Below are positions 1-8,181 of a stretch of 44,888 nucleotides of DNA, in pieces. Source of the DNA: Microbacterium sp. CPCC 204701. GTDB lineage: Bacteria > Actinomycetota > Actinomycetes > Actinomycetales > Microbacteriaceae. The DNA lies in the NCBI RefSeq assembly GCF_004010105.1, contig NZ_RRYE01000005.1:1-44888 (forward strand), given 5' to 3'. A program made the position numbers and the translations under genes. The notes under the pieces were generated by a model. The model was not told where the DNA came from, ran no database searches, and saw only the letters and a list, made by a program, of their open reading frames with translations. Every line of letters begins with the position of its first letter. Position 1 is the stretch's first letter.

Positions 1-489
1 GTCGCCCCGGCGATCCCGGTGCTGCTGCGGGACCGCGTCGTGCCGGCGGCCGACATCATCACCCCGAACCAGTTCGAGCTCGGCTTCCTCACCGAGACCG
101 AGCCGGCCGACCTCGAGTCGACCCTCGTCTCGGCCGATCTCGCCCGCGCCATGGGGCCGCGCACGGTCCTGGTCACCAGCGTCGAGCGCCCTGATCGCGC
201 CGAGGGCACGATCGAGATGCTCGCCGTCACCGACGAGGGTGCGTGGATCGTGCAGACGCCCCACATCCCGATGAAGGCGAACGGCTCGGGCGATGTGACG
301 GCGGCGCTGTTCACCGCGCACTACCGTCGCACCGGCGACGCCGCCGACGCCCTCGCGCGCACCACGTCGAGCGTGTTCGACCTGCTCGCGCGCACGCACG
401 CGTCGGGTGAGCGCGAGCTGCAGCTGGTCGAGTCGCAGGAGGCCTATGCGAACCCGCGCATGCAGTTCGAGGTCACGCAGGTCCGCTGA
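1..489 (+). CDS. pdxY: Pyridoxal kinase PdxY, C-terminal part (5' end outside window)
   Basis: The reading frame is open from the first base, so only the C-terminal 162 residues are present. PdxY-type kinases phosphorylate pyridoxal to pyridoxal 5'-phosphate in the B6 salvage pathway, in the cytoplasm. The visible part contains the PfkB/ribokinase-superfamily segment TPNQFELGFL, a typical PdxY stretch, and the anion-hole/catalytic motif NGSGDVTAALF, whose Asp is the expected catalytic base. The C-terminus (ELQLVESQEAY) also matches the PdxY pattern. It converges on the HIT-family gene, with about 70 bases between them. No rho-independent terminator is convincing in that gap. Confidence 0.88.
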   Translation, partial: VAPAIPVLLRDRVVPAADIITPNQFELGFLTETEPADLESTLVSADLARAMGPRTVLVTSVERPDRAEGTIEMLAVTDEGAWIVQTPHIPMKANGSGDVTAALFTAHYRRTGDAADALARTTSSVFDLLARTHASGERELQLVESQEAYANPRMQFEVTQVR

Positions 490-561
490 CGCCGTGAGGG
501 AACGGTGCCCCTCCGGGCGCGTGGGGTGCAGCAGCGGCCACGGCATCCGTTGCCCCCAGGG

Positions 562-1110
562 TCATTCCTCCCAGGCGTCGGCGATCGCACGGCGCACGTC
601 GCCGAGCAGCTGCGGCAGCGCCTTGGTCCTCGCGATGATCGGGAAGAAGTTCGCGTCGGACGCCCACCGCGGCACGATGTGCTGGTGCAGGTGCTCGTCG
701 ACCCCCGCACCGGCGACGTGGCCCTGGTTCATGCCGATGTTGAAGCCATCGCAGCGTGACACCGTCCGCAGCACCTGCATGCCGCGCTGGGTGAGCGCGC
801 CGATCTCGGCGACCTCTTCATCGGTGGCCTGGTCGTACGTGGCGATGTGCCGGTAGGGGCACACCAGCATGTGGCCGGAGTTGTACGGGAAGAGGTTCAG
901 CAGCGTGTACGCGGTGACGCCCCGGAACACGATGAGCCCGTCCTCGTCGGACTTGCGTGGCGCCTCGCAGAACGGGCACTCCTCACGGAGCACCTCGGGA
1001 CCGGCCTGGATGTAGGCCATGCGGTGAGGCGTCCACAGGCGCTGGAACCCGTCGGGCACCCCGGCGAGCGTCGCGGCGTCGACGCGCGCCGGATCGGCGG
1101 AGTCAGACAC
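562..1110 (-). CDS. HIT-family nucleotide hydrolase/phosphorylase
   Basis: A protein of 182 residues. The histidine-triad motif HLHQH (His140, 142, 144) followed by IVPRW defines the HIT superfamily, whose members hydrolyse or phosphorolyse nucleoside-phosphate bonds (for example Ap4A). A CPFC pair (Cys45, Cys48) suggests the zinc site seen in related actinobacterial proteins. The frame is open up to a GTG at 1161 that overlaps the thrS stop codon. I prefer the GTG at 1110, because AGGGGCAGG lies just before it and the intervening codons are made of a dispersed intergenic repeat (1133-1154). It probably forms an operon with thrS. The substrate cannot be told from sequence. Confidence 0.88.
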   Translation of the reverse strand: MSDSADPARVDAATLAGVPDGFQRLWTPHRMAYIQAGPEVLREECPFCEAPRKSDEDGLIVFRGVTAYTLLNLFPYNSGHMLVCPYRHIATYDQATDEEVAEIGALTQRGMQVLRTVSRCDGFNIGMNQGHVAGAGVDEHLHQHIVPRWASDANFFPIIARTKALPQLLGDVRRAIADAWEE

Positions 1111-1132
1111 CGGCCTGCCCCTGAGCGCAGGC

Positions 1133-1154
1133 GGTTCCTGAGCCTGTCGAAGGG
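1133..1154. repeat. Dispersed intergenic repeat unit (CCTGAGCCTGTCGAAGGG type)
   Basis: The bases CCTGAGCCTGTCGAAGGG and their left flank, reading CCCTTCGACAGGCTCAGG on the minus strand, match a short motif that I recall being scattered between genes in many high-GC genomes. It sits exactly between the thrS stop codon and the likely start of the HIT gene. I saw only this one copy in the window, so calling it a repeat rests on recall, not on copies seen here. Confidence 0.5.
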
Positions 1155-1157
1155 ATC

Positions 1158-3149
1158 TCACGCGAAGTCCTCCGCCGTGTCGACCAGCGCGTGCGAGGCG
1201 ATGGCGTCGCGCACGCGGCGGACGGCGTCGGCGATCGGCACGCCGTTCTCCTGCGAGCCGTCGCGGAACCGGAACGAGACCGTGCCGGCGGAGCGGTCCT
1301 GCTCACCCGCGATGAGCAGGAGCGGCACCTTCTGCGTGGTGTGGGTGCGGATCTTCTTCTGCATGCGGTCGTCGGAGCGGTCGAGCTCGGCCCTCACACC
1401 CTCGTCCTGCAGCTGCCGGACGACGTCGCCCAGATAGTCGGCGTACTCCTCGGCGACCGGGATGCCGACCACCTGGACCGGCGAGAGCCACACCGGGAAC
1501 GCCCCCGCGTAGTGCTCGAGCAGAATCGCGAAGAAGCGCTCGATCGAGCCGAAGAGGGCGCGGTGGATCATGATCGGCCGCTTCTTCTGGCCGTCGCGGT
1601 CGGTGTACTCGAGCTCGAAGCGCTCGGGCAGGTTGGGGTCGACCTGCACGGTCGACAGCTGCCACACGCGTCCGATCGCGTCGCGGGTCTTGAGGTCGAT
1701 CTTGGGCCCGTAGAAGGCCGCCTCGCCCGGGACCTCGGTGAGCTTCAGACCGCTCGCCAGGGCGACGTTGCGCAGCGCGTCGGTGGAGTAGTCCCAGAAC
1801 TCGTCGGAGCCTATCCACTTGTCCTTCTCGTCGTCGCGCATCGACAGCTCGAGCTCGAACTCGTCGAGGCCGAAATCGCGCAGCATCGAGATCACGAACT
1901 CGAGGACGCGGGTAGTCTCCTCCTCGAGCTGCTCGGGAGTGACGAAGAGGTGCGAGTCGTCCTGGGTGAAGCCCCGCACGCGGGTGAGGCCGTGGAGCGC
2001 GCCCGACAGCTCGTTGCGGTACACGGTGCCGTTCTCTGCCAGCCGCATCGGCAGATCGCGGTAGCTGCGTGCCCGCTCCTTGTAGATGAGGATGTGCATC
2101 GGGCAGTTCATCGGCTTCAGGTAGTAGTCCTGGCCGTGCTTGACGATCTCGCCGCGATCGTCGCGCTCCTCGTCCATCACGATGGGCGGGAACATGCCCT
2201 CCTTGTAGGTGACGAGGTGGTTCGAGGTGAGGAACAGATCCTCCTTCGAGATGTGCGGCGTGTACACGTAGGTGTAGCCGCCCTCGACGTGGCGGCGGCG
2301 GGCGTGCAGCTCCATCTCGCCACGGACGACTCCGCCGCGCGGATGCCACACGGACAGCCCCGAGCCGATCTCGTCGGGGAACGAGAACAGGTCGAGCTCC
2401 TTGCCGAGCTTGCGGTGGTCGCGCTTGGCCGCTTCCTCGAGGCGCGTCTGATAGGCGCGAAGTTCATCCTTGGTCGGCCACGCGGTGCCGTAGATGCGCT
2501 GAAGCTGCGGGTTCTTCTCACTCCCTCGCCAGTACGCCCCGGCGATGCGCTGCAGCGCCCACCCGTTGCCGATCATGCGGGTGCTGGGCAGGTGCGGTCC
2601 GCGGCAGAGGTCCTTCCAGACCGTCTCACCGTCGCGGTCCACGTTGTCGTAGATGGTGAGCTCGCCGGCGCCGACCTCCACGGAAGCGCCCTCGGTCGTG
2701 CCGGCACCGCCTTTGAGTCCGACGAGCTCGAGTTTGAACGGCTCGGCGGCGAGCTCAGCGCGTGCCTCGTCGTCGGTCACGACACGGCGGACGAACCGCT
2801 GGCCCTCGCGGACGATGCGCTGCATCTCCTTCTCGATGGCCTTCAGGTCTTCGGGCGTGAAGGGATGCTCCACGCCGAAGTCGTAGTAGAAGCCGTCGGT
2901 GACCGGCGGGCCGATGCCGAGGTTCGCCTGCGGGTTGATGCGCTGCACCGCCTGCGCCAGCACGTGCGCCGCAGAGTGGCGGAGGATGTCGAGCCCGTCC
3001 GGGCTGTCGATGGTCACCGGATCCACGGCATCCGTCTCGGTCACCGTCGTGGCGAGGTCTTTCAGCTCGCCGTTGACGCGGAGGGCGACGACGGAGCGAT
3101 CGGGGAAGAGGGCGAACCCATCGGCGGGGTAGGACACGGCGTCAGACAC
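1158..3149 (-). CDS. thrS: Threonyl-tRNA synthetase
   Basis: A class II aminoacyl-tRNA synthetase of 663 residues that charges tRNA-Thr. In order it has a degenerate N-terminal TGS-like region (1-55), the editing domain with HSAAH (His58, His62) and CRGPH (182-186), the catalytic domain with zinc ligands in MNCPMH (Cys349) and DDSH (His400), motif 2 around [18 protein letters not shown], motif 3 around [12 protein letters not shown], and the C-terminal anticodon-binding domain. The GTG at 3149 is the start. The sequence TAGCCT lies 7 bases upstream of it with no Shine-Dalgarno sequence, which suggests a leaderless mRNA. The HIT gene follows at once and is probably cotranscribed. Confidence 0.97.
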   Translation of the reverse strand: MSDAVSYPADGFALFPDRSVVALRVNGELKDLATTVTETDAVDPVTIDSPDGLDILRHSAAHVLAQAVQRINPQANLGIGPPVTDGFYYDFGVEHPFTPEDLKAIEKEMQRIVREGQRFVRRVVTDDEARAELAAEPFKLELVGLKGGAGTTEGASVEVGAGELTIYDNVDRDGETVWKDLCRGPHLPSTRMIGNGWALQRIAGAYWRGSEKNPQLQRIYGTAWPTKDELRAYQTRLEEAAKRDHRKLGKELDLFSFPDEIGSGLSVWHPRGGVVRGEMELHARRRHVEGGYTYVYTPHISKEDLFLTSNHLVTYKEGMFPPIVMDEERDDRGEIVKHGQDYYLKPMNCPMHILIYKERARSYRDLPMRLAENGTVYRNELSGALHGLTRVRGFTQDDSHLFVTPEQLEEETTRVLEFVISMLRDFGLDEFELELSMRDDEKDKWIGSDEFWDYSTDALRNVALASGLKLTEVPGEAAFYGPKIDLKTRDAIGRVWQLSTVQVDPNLPERFELEYTDRDGQKKRPIMIHRALFGSIERFFAILLEHYAGAFPVWLSPVQVVGIPVAEEYADYLGDVVRQLQDEGVRAELDRSDDRMQKKIRTHTTQKVPLLLIAGEQDRSAGTVSFRFRDGSQENGVPIADAVRRVRDAIASHALVDTAEDFA

Positions 3150-3156
3150 GGCATCC

Positions 3157-3162
3157 AGGCTA
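3157..3162 (-). promoter_or_regulatory. Probable -10 box for leaderless thrS
   Basis: On the minus strand TAGCCT is followed by 7 bases and then the thrS GTG. This spacing would place transcription start at or next to the start codon. No ribosome-binding sequence is present. Confidence 0.45.
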
Positions 3163-3207
3163 TCGTCCCGGACGTATCACGCCGTCCGTCGCGCGCTCCA
3201 GAACTGC

Positions 3208-3237
3208 GTGACGCGAATGCACTCCGGGCAATATGCT
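3208..3237 (+). promoter_or_regulatory. Possible sigma-70-type promoter for the hydrolase gene at 3330
   Basis: GTGACG (3208-3213) and TATGCT (3232-3237) are separated by 18 bases and lie about 90 bases upstream of the first gene of the accessory cluster. The -10 box is good and the -35 box is moderate. Assigned by eye only. Confidence 0.35.
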
Positions 3238-3329
3238 GACCCCGTCGTCGCCCCCTGGTTCGAGAGCCTGCCTGTCGCGACGCACTCCGTGCGGCATCCG
3301 CATTCGTTTCGAGATGGCAAGGGGTCGAC

Positions 3330-4403
3330 ATGAGCGACGGCGAGACCACGACGGCGGATGCGCCCAGCCGGACGCGCCGGCCGCTCCGGTGCGGCGAACC
3401 GACGATCCATGAGTTCAGCACCGAGGATGGCGTGAGACTGCGGCTCACCCGGTTCGAGGGCGGTGCCAAGGGTCCCGTGATCCTCTCCCCCGGCTTCGGA
3501 ACGTCGGCGCTCGCGTACACGATCGACACGACCGACACGAACTTTCCCGAGTACCTCTACGAGCACGGCTACGACGTGTGGGTCCTCGACTACCGTGCGA
3601 GTCCTGCGCTCCCGTCGGGCGGCACGCAGTTCACGCTCGACGACATCGCGCGCTACGACTACCCGGCCGCGGTCGCGACGGTGCGCGGCATCAGCGGCGC
3701 CGACTCGGTGCAGATCATGGCGCATTGCGTGGGGTCGCTCACCATGCTCATGGCGATGGGTCTCGGCCTTCACGGCGTGCGGTCGGCCGTGGCATCCCAG
3801 GTGACGCTGCATCCGCGCGCCGGGACGCTCAATGAGCTGCGCGCGGGCATCTACGCGGGCGATCTCATCCAGGCGCTCGGGATCGACACGCTCACCACCG
3901 AGTTCGACGACGATCCGTCATGGCTCGAGACCCTCTACGACAAGGCGCTCGCGATCTACCCGTCGGGCGACGAGCCCTGCGACCGCCCGTTCTGCCGCCG
4001 CGTGATGTTCATGTACGGCGAGGTCTACGACCACGACCGGATCAACGAGGCGACTCACGACCACCTCGGGGAGGCGTTCGGCGTGGCGAACATGACGACG
4101 CTGCGGCACATCACGAAGATCCTCCGCGCCGACCACGCCATCAGCATGGACGGCGAGCACGACTACCTCGACGACGTGTCGGGACTGCGCGTGCCGATCG
4201 CGTTCCTCCACGGGCAGGACAACCGCCTCTTCGTGCCGGAGGGCAGCGCCATCACCTACCGGGAGCTGAGTGAGCGCAACGGCGCCGAGTACTACAGCCG
4301 GCACGTGATCCCCGGCTACGCCCACATGGATCTCTTCATCGGGCAGGATGCCGCGCGCGACGTCTACCCGGTGATCACCGCCCAGCTCGACACGCACAAC
4401 TGA
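3330..4403 (+). CDS. Alpha/beta hydrolase with predicted cysteine nucleophile
   Basis: A cytoplasmic protein of 357 residues with the alpha/beta-hydrolase layout. LSPGFGTSA supplies the oxyanion region near residue 53. The nucleophile elbow is AHCVGS, so the nucleophile would be Cys133 rather than Ser, as in dienelactone hydrolases and PHA synthases. The acid is Asp297 (HGQDNRLFVPEG) and the base His332 (GYAHMDLF). A CDRPFC pair (Cys217, Cys222) is matched by CGNPSC in the hydrolase at 13234, so the two are paralogues. AAGGGG precedes the ATG. It is 18 bases from the next gene and likely cotranscribed. It probably acts on an acyl ester or thioester; the substrate is unknown. Confidence 0.85.
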   Translation: MSDGETTTADAPSRTRRPLRCGEPTIHEFSTEDGVRLRLTRFEGGAKGPVILSPGFGTSALAYTIDTTDTNFPEYLYEHGYDVWVLDYRASPALPSGGTQFTLDDIARYDYPAAVATVRGISGADSVQIMAHCVGSLTMLMAMGLGLHGVRSAVASQVTLHPRAGTLNELRAGIYAGDLIQALGIDTLTTEFDDDPSWLETLYDKALAIYPSGDEPCDRPFCRRVMFMYGEVYDHDRINEATHDHLGEAFGVANMTTLRHITKILRADHAISMDGEHDYLDDVSGLRVPIAFLHGQDNRLFVPEGSAITYRELSERNGAEYYSRHVIPGYAHMDLFIGQDAARDVYPVITAQLDTHN

Positions 4404-4421
4404 CCGGAACGAGGACCCGCG

Positions 4422-5882
4422 ATGAGCACGATCGACCAGGCCGACGCTGCAGCGGCGGCATCCGCGCACCCCCACCCGGCACTCGCCGATCTGGCGCAGT
4501 ACCCGTTCCTGTCGGCGCTGACCGAGCGGCGGACGCGGCGGATCCCCCGCGGCTTCTCCGTCAACGCAGGCCCACTCAGTCACGAGAGCCACAACGCGCC
4601 GGCCCCGCTGAGCAAGCTGGAAGAGGCGATCCTCATCACGTGCATCACCGGCATCACCGGCGTCACGACGCACGACGGACCGCTCGTGGAGAACAACGGC
4701 GTGAACGAGCTCGGCACGCCGTTCCTGAACATCATGGCGCGCACCGGCAGCAGCGCCGACAACGCCCAGGCCACGCACTTCTTCATGATCAACGACGACG
4801 GGATCTTCCTGCTGCGCGCCCCGCGCGGCAGGCGTGCGCTCGAACTCCTCAAGGAGCTGCCGCCGAAGTGGGGCGACTGGTCGGACGCGGACTGGATCGC
4901 CGCGGCGGACGAGTGCCTCATCCGGGTGTCCGACCGTCGGCTCAGCTTCCCCCGCGAGTGGCCGTACTACCTCGGCTGGAACAACCAGGCGTCGAACGCG
5001 CCGGGGACGACCGTCTTCTTCCCGGTCGTCGACTGCACGTGGCAGTACATCAACGCGATCCTCATCCTGCTGACCGAGCCGGGCGGCATGCGGCCGCTGT
5101 TCCTCGACGACTGGCGCGGCTTCCATCCGAGCGGATTCGTCGAGTGGATGGCCAAGATCGGCGGCGGGCTCGGCATCACCCCCAAGATCCCCTACCACCC
5201 GATCGGCGGACTGTCGCGGGTGCGCAGCGGCTACGTCAGCAAGGACAGCCAGGCGCCGCTCGGATTCGCCGGGGCGATGCGCACCGACTACGAGGCGTTC
5301 TTCTACTTCCAGAACCTCATGCTGCTCGGCCAGGCGATGGGCCTCGGCGGATGGATCCACGGGTCCGTGTTCCCGCCGTACATCTGGCAGCAGGACGAGG
5401 CGAAGGGCTGGCACGGGCTCGGCTTCCGCCTCGAGGAGCCCAAGAAGCACCGGAAGTGGCCGCCCGTCCCCGCCTCGCAGGCGAACCCCGTCGGCATCGA
5501 CGGCATCCTCGAAGGACTGACGCCGCCCTACGTGTCGTCGATGGACGAGGCCGTCGACCGGGTCATCGAGTCCAAATACAGCGCCAGCGGCCCGGCGTAC
5601 GGAAACGACGACGTGTTCGCCCGTCCCTACCGCAACCGGGAAGACGCCCGCACGTTCGTCCAGAAGGGGACGAGGTTCGGACCCGACGAGGTCGCGTACA
5701 CGAAGGAGATCTGCAACTACATCTGGGACACGTACGGCCGGTTCCCGGCCCACGTCGACGCGTTCTACACGCCCGGGATGTGGCTGCAGTTCTCGCACCT
5801 CGAGATGGAGTACTACGACCGGTACTTCGACCCGGCGCAGTACACCCGCCAGGCCGCGCACGACGGGCTCTGGCACCGCTGA
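4422..5882 (+). CDS. Unknown protein with nitroreductase-like features
   Basis: A soluble protein of 486 residues that I cannot place firmly. Several stretches recall the flavin-dependent nitroreductase/SagB-type oxidase fold: RRTRRIPRG near residue 36, PLSKLEEAILITCITGITG at 62-80 (like the PLSLEELAxLLWAAxGxTG pattern), RTGSSADNAQATHFFMIND at 107-125 (like RxxPSAGALYPLE), and QNLMLLGQAMGLGGW at 297-311 (like QNLxLxAxALGLG). If so it would bind FMN and oxidise or reduce a small substrate, but it is about twice the usual single-domain length. ACGAGGACC precedes the ATG. It follows the Cys-type hydrolase in an apparent two-gene operon ending at a strong hairpin. The family call is inference. 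Confidence 0.6.
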   Translation: MSTIDQADAAAAASAHPHPALADLAQYPFLSALTERRTRRIPRGFSVNAGPLSHESHNAPAPLSKLEEAILITCITGITGVTTHDGPLVENNGVNELGTPFLNIMARTGSSADNAQATHFFMINDDGIFLLRAPRGRRALELLKELPPKWGDWSDADWIAAADECLIRVSDRRLSFPREWPYYLGWNNQASNAPGTTVFFPVVDCTWQYINAILILLTEPGGMRPLFLDDWRGFHPSGFVEWMAKIGGGLGITPKIPYHPIGGLSRVRSGYVSKDSQAPLGFAGAMRTDYEAFFYFQNLMLLGQAMGLGGWIHGSVFPPYIWQQDEAKGWHGLGFRLEEPKKHRKWPPVPASQANPVGIDGILEGLTPPYVSSMDEAVDRVIESKYSASGPAYGNDDVFARPYRNREDARTFVQKGTRFGPDEVAYTKEICNYIWDTYGRFPAHVDAFYTPGMWLQFSHLEMEYYDRYFDPAQYTRQAAHDGLWHR

Positions 5883-5890
5883 CGCGCGCG

Positions 5891-5928
5891 CGAGGGGCCC
5901 GGCGCGCTGCGGTGCGCCGGGCCCCTCG
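5891..5928. terminator. Strong bidirectional hairpin between converging operons
   Basis: CGAGGGGCCCGGCGC (5891-5905) pairs perfectly with its complement at 5914-5928 across an 8-base loop. It lies between the plus-strand gene ending at 5882 and the minus-strand operon ending at 5933, so it can stop both. No long T run follows, which is common in high-GC genomes. Confidence 0.85.
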
Positions 5929-5932
5929 CCTG

Positions 5933-6823
5933 TCACACGTGCTGGTCGAAGAACGCCACGACGTCGTCGGAGCGCTCGTTGATGTAGCGGTAGCCCTCGT
6001 AGCGGCCCGTCGACGGATGCGTGAGGACGCCCAGCGAACGAGGCGTGCGCCGCGAGAACTCCTCGACGATCGACATCTCGCCCCACGGGTCGCCGGTTCC
6101 CTGGACGTACTGCACGACGGTCTCGCCCAGCAGCGGCGCCGCCACGCCCGGGTCGTGCCGGCTCGGCAGCGGCGCGCGCATGGCGAGATACAGCAGGTCG
6201 ACGCTGCGCGCAGCGAGCGGCCCGAGCGGACCCATCTCGGTTCGGGCGAACCGCCGGTTGAATCTCGGCACTCGCGTCGGCTGCACCGCGAGCAGCGCTC
6301 GGATCGGCTGACACTGCGGGATGCCGTACATCGCGGTGTTTCCGCCGGCCGAGGTGCCGATCACCCCGATGCGACCCGGGTCGACGTCCTCGCGCGTGCG
6401 CAGGTATGCCACCGCGCCGGCGAAGTCGCGCGCCTCGTGCGGCCCGTACGTGAGCGGCGGCCGCGGCTGGCTCTCGCCGTGCCCGGCGAGGTCGAACAGC
6501 AGCACGTGATAACCGGCGTCGTGCAAGGTCTTGGTGATGGGCAGGAAGTCGACGTCGACATCGTGGAACGGCACCTGCCCGGCCACGTTCCCGGTGCGGT
6601 TCCACAGCCATCCGTGCACGAACACGATCGTCGGCCGACGCGCGGCTGCAGCTGGCACGAACCATCCGCGCAGCCGGAGGCCGTCCGTCGATGGGAACGC
6701 CACGTCCTCGAACGTCAGCCCGACCTCCGCCGGCGTGCGAGTCGGCGGGAGCACCCGTCCCCACACCATCAGACGGGACAGGACGACGAGCTTCGCGAGC
6801 CCGCGGGGCTGCTTCTCGGTCAC
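5933..6823 (-). CDS. Alpha/beta hydrolase (serine type)
   Basis: A protein of 296 residues with a classical serine alpha/beta-hydrolase core: FVHGWLWNRTGN (oxyanion region, about 68-79), a lipase-like DLAGHGES strand end (111-118), the nucleophile elbow GTSAGGN (Ser158), and a likely acid in GTGDPWGE (Asp245). The catalytic His is less clear; THPSTG (His269) is the best candidate. The start is the GTG at 6823, which overlaps the P450 stop as GTGA, so the two are translationally coupled. It is the last gene of the dioxygenase operon. The N-terminal 30 residues are basic and hydrophobic and could touch a membrane. The expected role is ester or lactone hydrolysis of a cluster intermediate. Confidence 0.85.
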   Translation of the reverse strand: MTEKQPRGLAKLVVLSRLMVWGRVLPPTRTPAEVGLTFEDVAFPSTDGLRLRGWFVPAAAARRPTIVFVHGWLWNRTGNVAGQVPFHDVDVDFLPITKTLHDAGYHVLLFDLAGHGESQPRPPLTYGPHEARDFAGAVAYLRTREDVDPGRIGVIGTSAGGNTAMYGIPQCQPIRALLAVQPTRVPRFNRRFARTEMGPLGPLAARSVDLLYLAMRAPLPSRHDPGVAAPLLGETVVQYVQGTGDPWGEMSIVEEFSRRTPRSLGVLTHPSTGRYEGYRYINERSDDVVAFFDQHV

Positions 6824-8181
6824 GGCGTCCGCTCCCCCATCGCGGGCAGTGCCGGAACGTGTACGCGGAAATCCACGGTCAGCCCGCTCGCCGGCAGCGG
6901 GAACAGCTCGTTGGTCAGCGTGAGGTCCTGGTCGGGCAGCGTCCACGTCGCCTGCCGCAGCAGCAGCGTCAGGTAGAGCTGGACCGCGACCGTGACGATG
7001 TTCTCGCCCGGGCATCGATGATGCGTCGCGTGACCGCCGCCGTGCGGCACGTAGCTTCCGGGTGGCAATGCGGACTCGCGTGCCGGCTCGAAGCGAGACG
7101 GGTCGAACCGGTCGGGGTCGGGGAAGACGTCGGGATTGCGCATGTTGATGTGGATGCCGCCGATCGCTCCCCAGCCGGCGGGGATGCGGTAGCCGCTGAC
7201 CTCCATCGGCTCCTTCACGCGCCCGAAGAACGTCGCGGAGTTCATGGCGAAGTAGCGGCGCAGTTCCTTGGAGACCTGTTCGAGGTACTCCATGCGCCGC
7301 AGCTGGTCGAGCGTCACCTCTCCCTCCGGCGCGACGCGCATGACCTCCTCGCGAGCACGTTCGCGGATGTCGGGGTGCTGCGCCAGCGCCATCGTGACCA
7401 GGACGAAGGGCACGAAGTAGCCGCCCTGGCTGGCGAAGATCAAGTGGCGCAGATCGCCCTTGACGGCCTCGAGCGGCACCTCGGCCTCCTGCGCGGCGGT
7501 CAGCAGCCTCGACGTGATGTCGTCGAACTCGCGCTCCTGGTGACGGGCGACGGCGTCGTCCACGGCTCGAGCGAGCCGGTCGCGCCCCTTGATCGCGCGG
7601 CCGAACTTCGTCCACGGAAGCGGCACCGGAAGGGTCATGAACGCGTCGCGTGCGTCGCCGGAGGCGGCATCGATCTCGGCGGCCGCCTCCTCGCTCTCGT
7701 CGCCCGTGTACAGGGCGCCGGTCATCCTCGCGGCCAGCCGCTGCAGGTCCGGCTGGATCGTGACGGGCCGGGCGGCGGTCATCCACCCCGAGACGACGAC
7801 GTCGATCAGCCGCTGCATCCGCGGCACGTACGCCTCGATCGCCGAGCGGAAACCCACGCCTCGCAGCATCAGCGCCTTGCGCAGGTGGTGCTCGTCGCCG
7901 TCGATCAGCGCCAGCGATCCGCGGAACATCTTCTCGGCGGTGATCGGGTCGGCATCGCCGCGTTCGATGCGAGGGTCGGTCGCGAAGGCGTGGAACGCCT
8001 CGTGCCCCGAGAACACGACGAAGTCGCTGCCGAACAGCCGCGTCTTGAAGATGGGACCGTACCTGTCCAGCCGGTCCTTGTAGAACCCGTGGTTGCTGCG
8101 CACCAGGGAGAGCGTCTCGCCCAGCCACGGTGCCCCGAACCTGCCCGGAGGCAGGGGACGTCGCGCATCGGCCACCGTCAT
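6820..8181 (-). CDS. Cytochrome P450 with extended CYP152-like haem loop
   Basis: A haem-thiolate protein of 453 residues with no signal or membrane anchor. Seen: a proline-rich start (LPPGRFGAPWLGET), a C-helix GDEHHLRKALM, ExxR at Glu306-Arg309, and a haem-binding loop HGGGHATHHRCPGE with Cys390 as thiolate ligand. The usual FxxGxxxCxG spacing is lengthened by two or three residues, as in CYP152 fatty-acid peroxygenases. The I-helix reads FASQGGYFVPF (249-259), without the acid-threonine pair that delivers protons for O2 activation. Both features suggest use of a peroxide or hydroperoxide. Its start overlaps the SnoaL-like stop as ATGA. No ferredoxin or reductase gene is nearby, which fits an O2-independent enzyme. 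Confidence 0.92.
   Translation of the reverse strand: MTVADARRPLPPGRFGAPWLGETLSLVRSNHGFYKDRLDRYGPIFKTRLFGSDFVVFSGHEAFHAFATDPRIERGDADPITAEKMFRGSLALIDGDEHHLRKALMLRGVGFRSAIEAYVPRMQRLIDVVVSGWMTAARPVTIQPDLQRLAARMTGALYTGDESEEAAAEIDAASGDARDAFMTLPVPLPWTKFGRAIKGRDRLARAVDDAVARHQEREFDDITSRLLTAAQEAEVPLEAVKGDLRHLIFASQGGYFVPFVLVTMALAQHPDIRERAREEVMRVAPEGEVTLDQLRRMEYLEQVSKELRRYFAMNSATFFGRVKEPMEVSGYRIPAGWGAIGGIHINMRNPDVFPDPDRFDPSRFEPARESALPPGSYVPHGGGHATHHRCPGENIVTVAVQLYLTLLLRQATWTLPDQDLTLTNELFPLPASGLTVDFRVHVPALPAMGERTP

Noticed and set aside
490-561. Terminator between pdxY and the HIT gene
   Set aside because: Only a weak GAGGG/CCCTC stem and no T run on either strand.
3150-3329. T-box riboswitch upstream of thrS
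   Set aside because: The leader would be absent or only a few bases long, with no specifier stem or T-box sequence.
3918-6764. A long minus-strand open frame opposite the hydrolase and nitroreductase-like genes
   Set aside because: It is the antisense shadow of high-GC coding sequence: low complexity, rich in Arg, Val and Ala, with no recognisable domain, and it crosses the terminator at 5891-5928.
6824-8128. In-frame upstream extension of the hydrolase at 5933-6823, making a fusion of about 730 residues
   Set aside because: The extension lies in another frame of the P450 gene and encodes Arg/Ala-rich nonsense. The GTG at 6823, with a four-base overlap, is a natural start.
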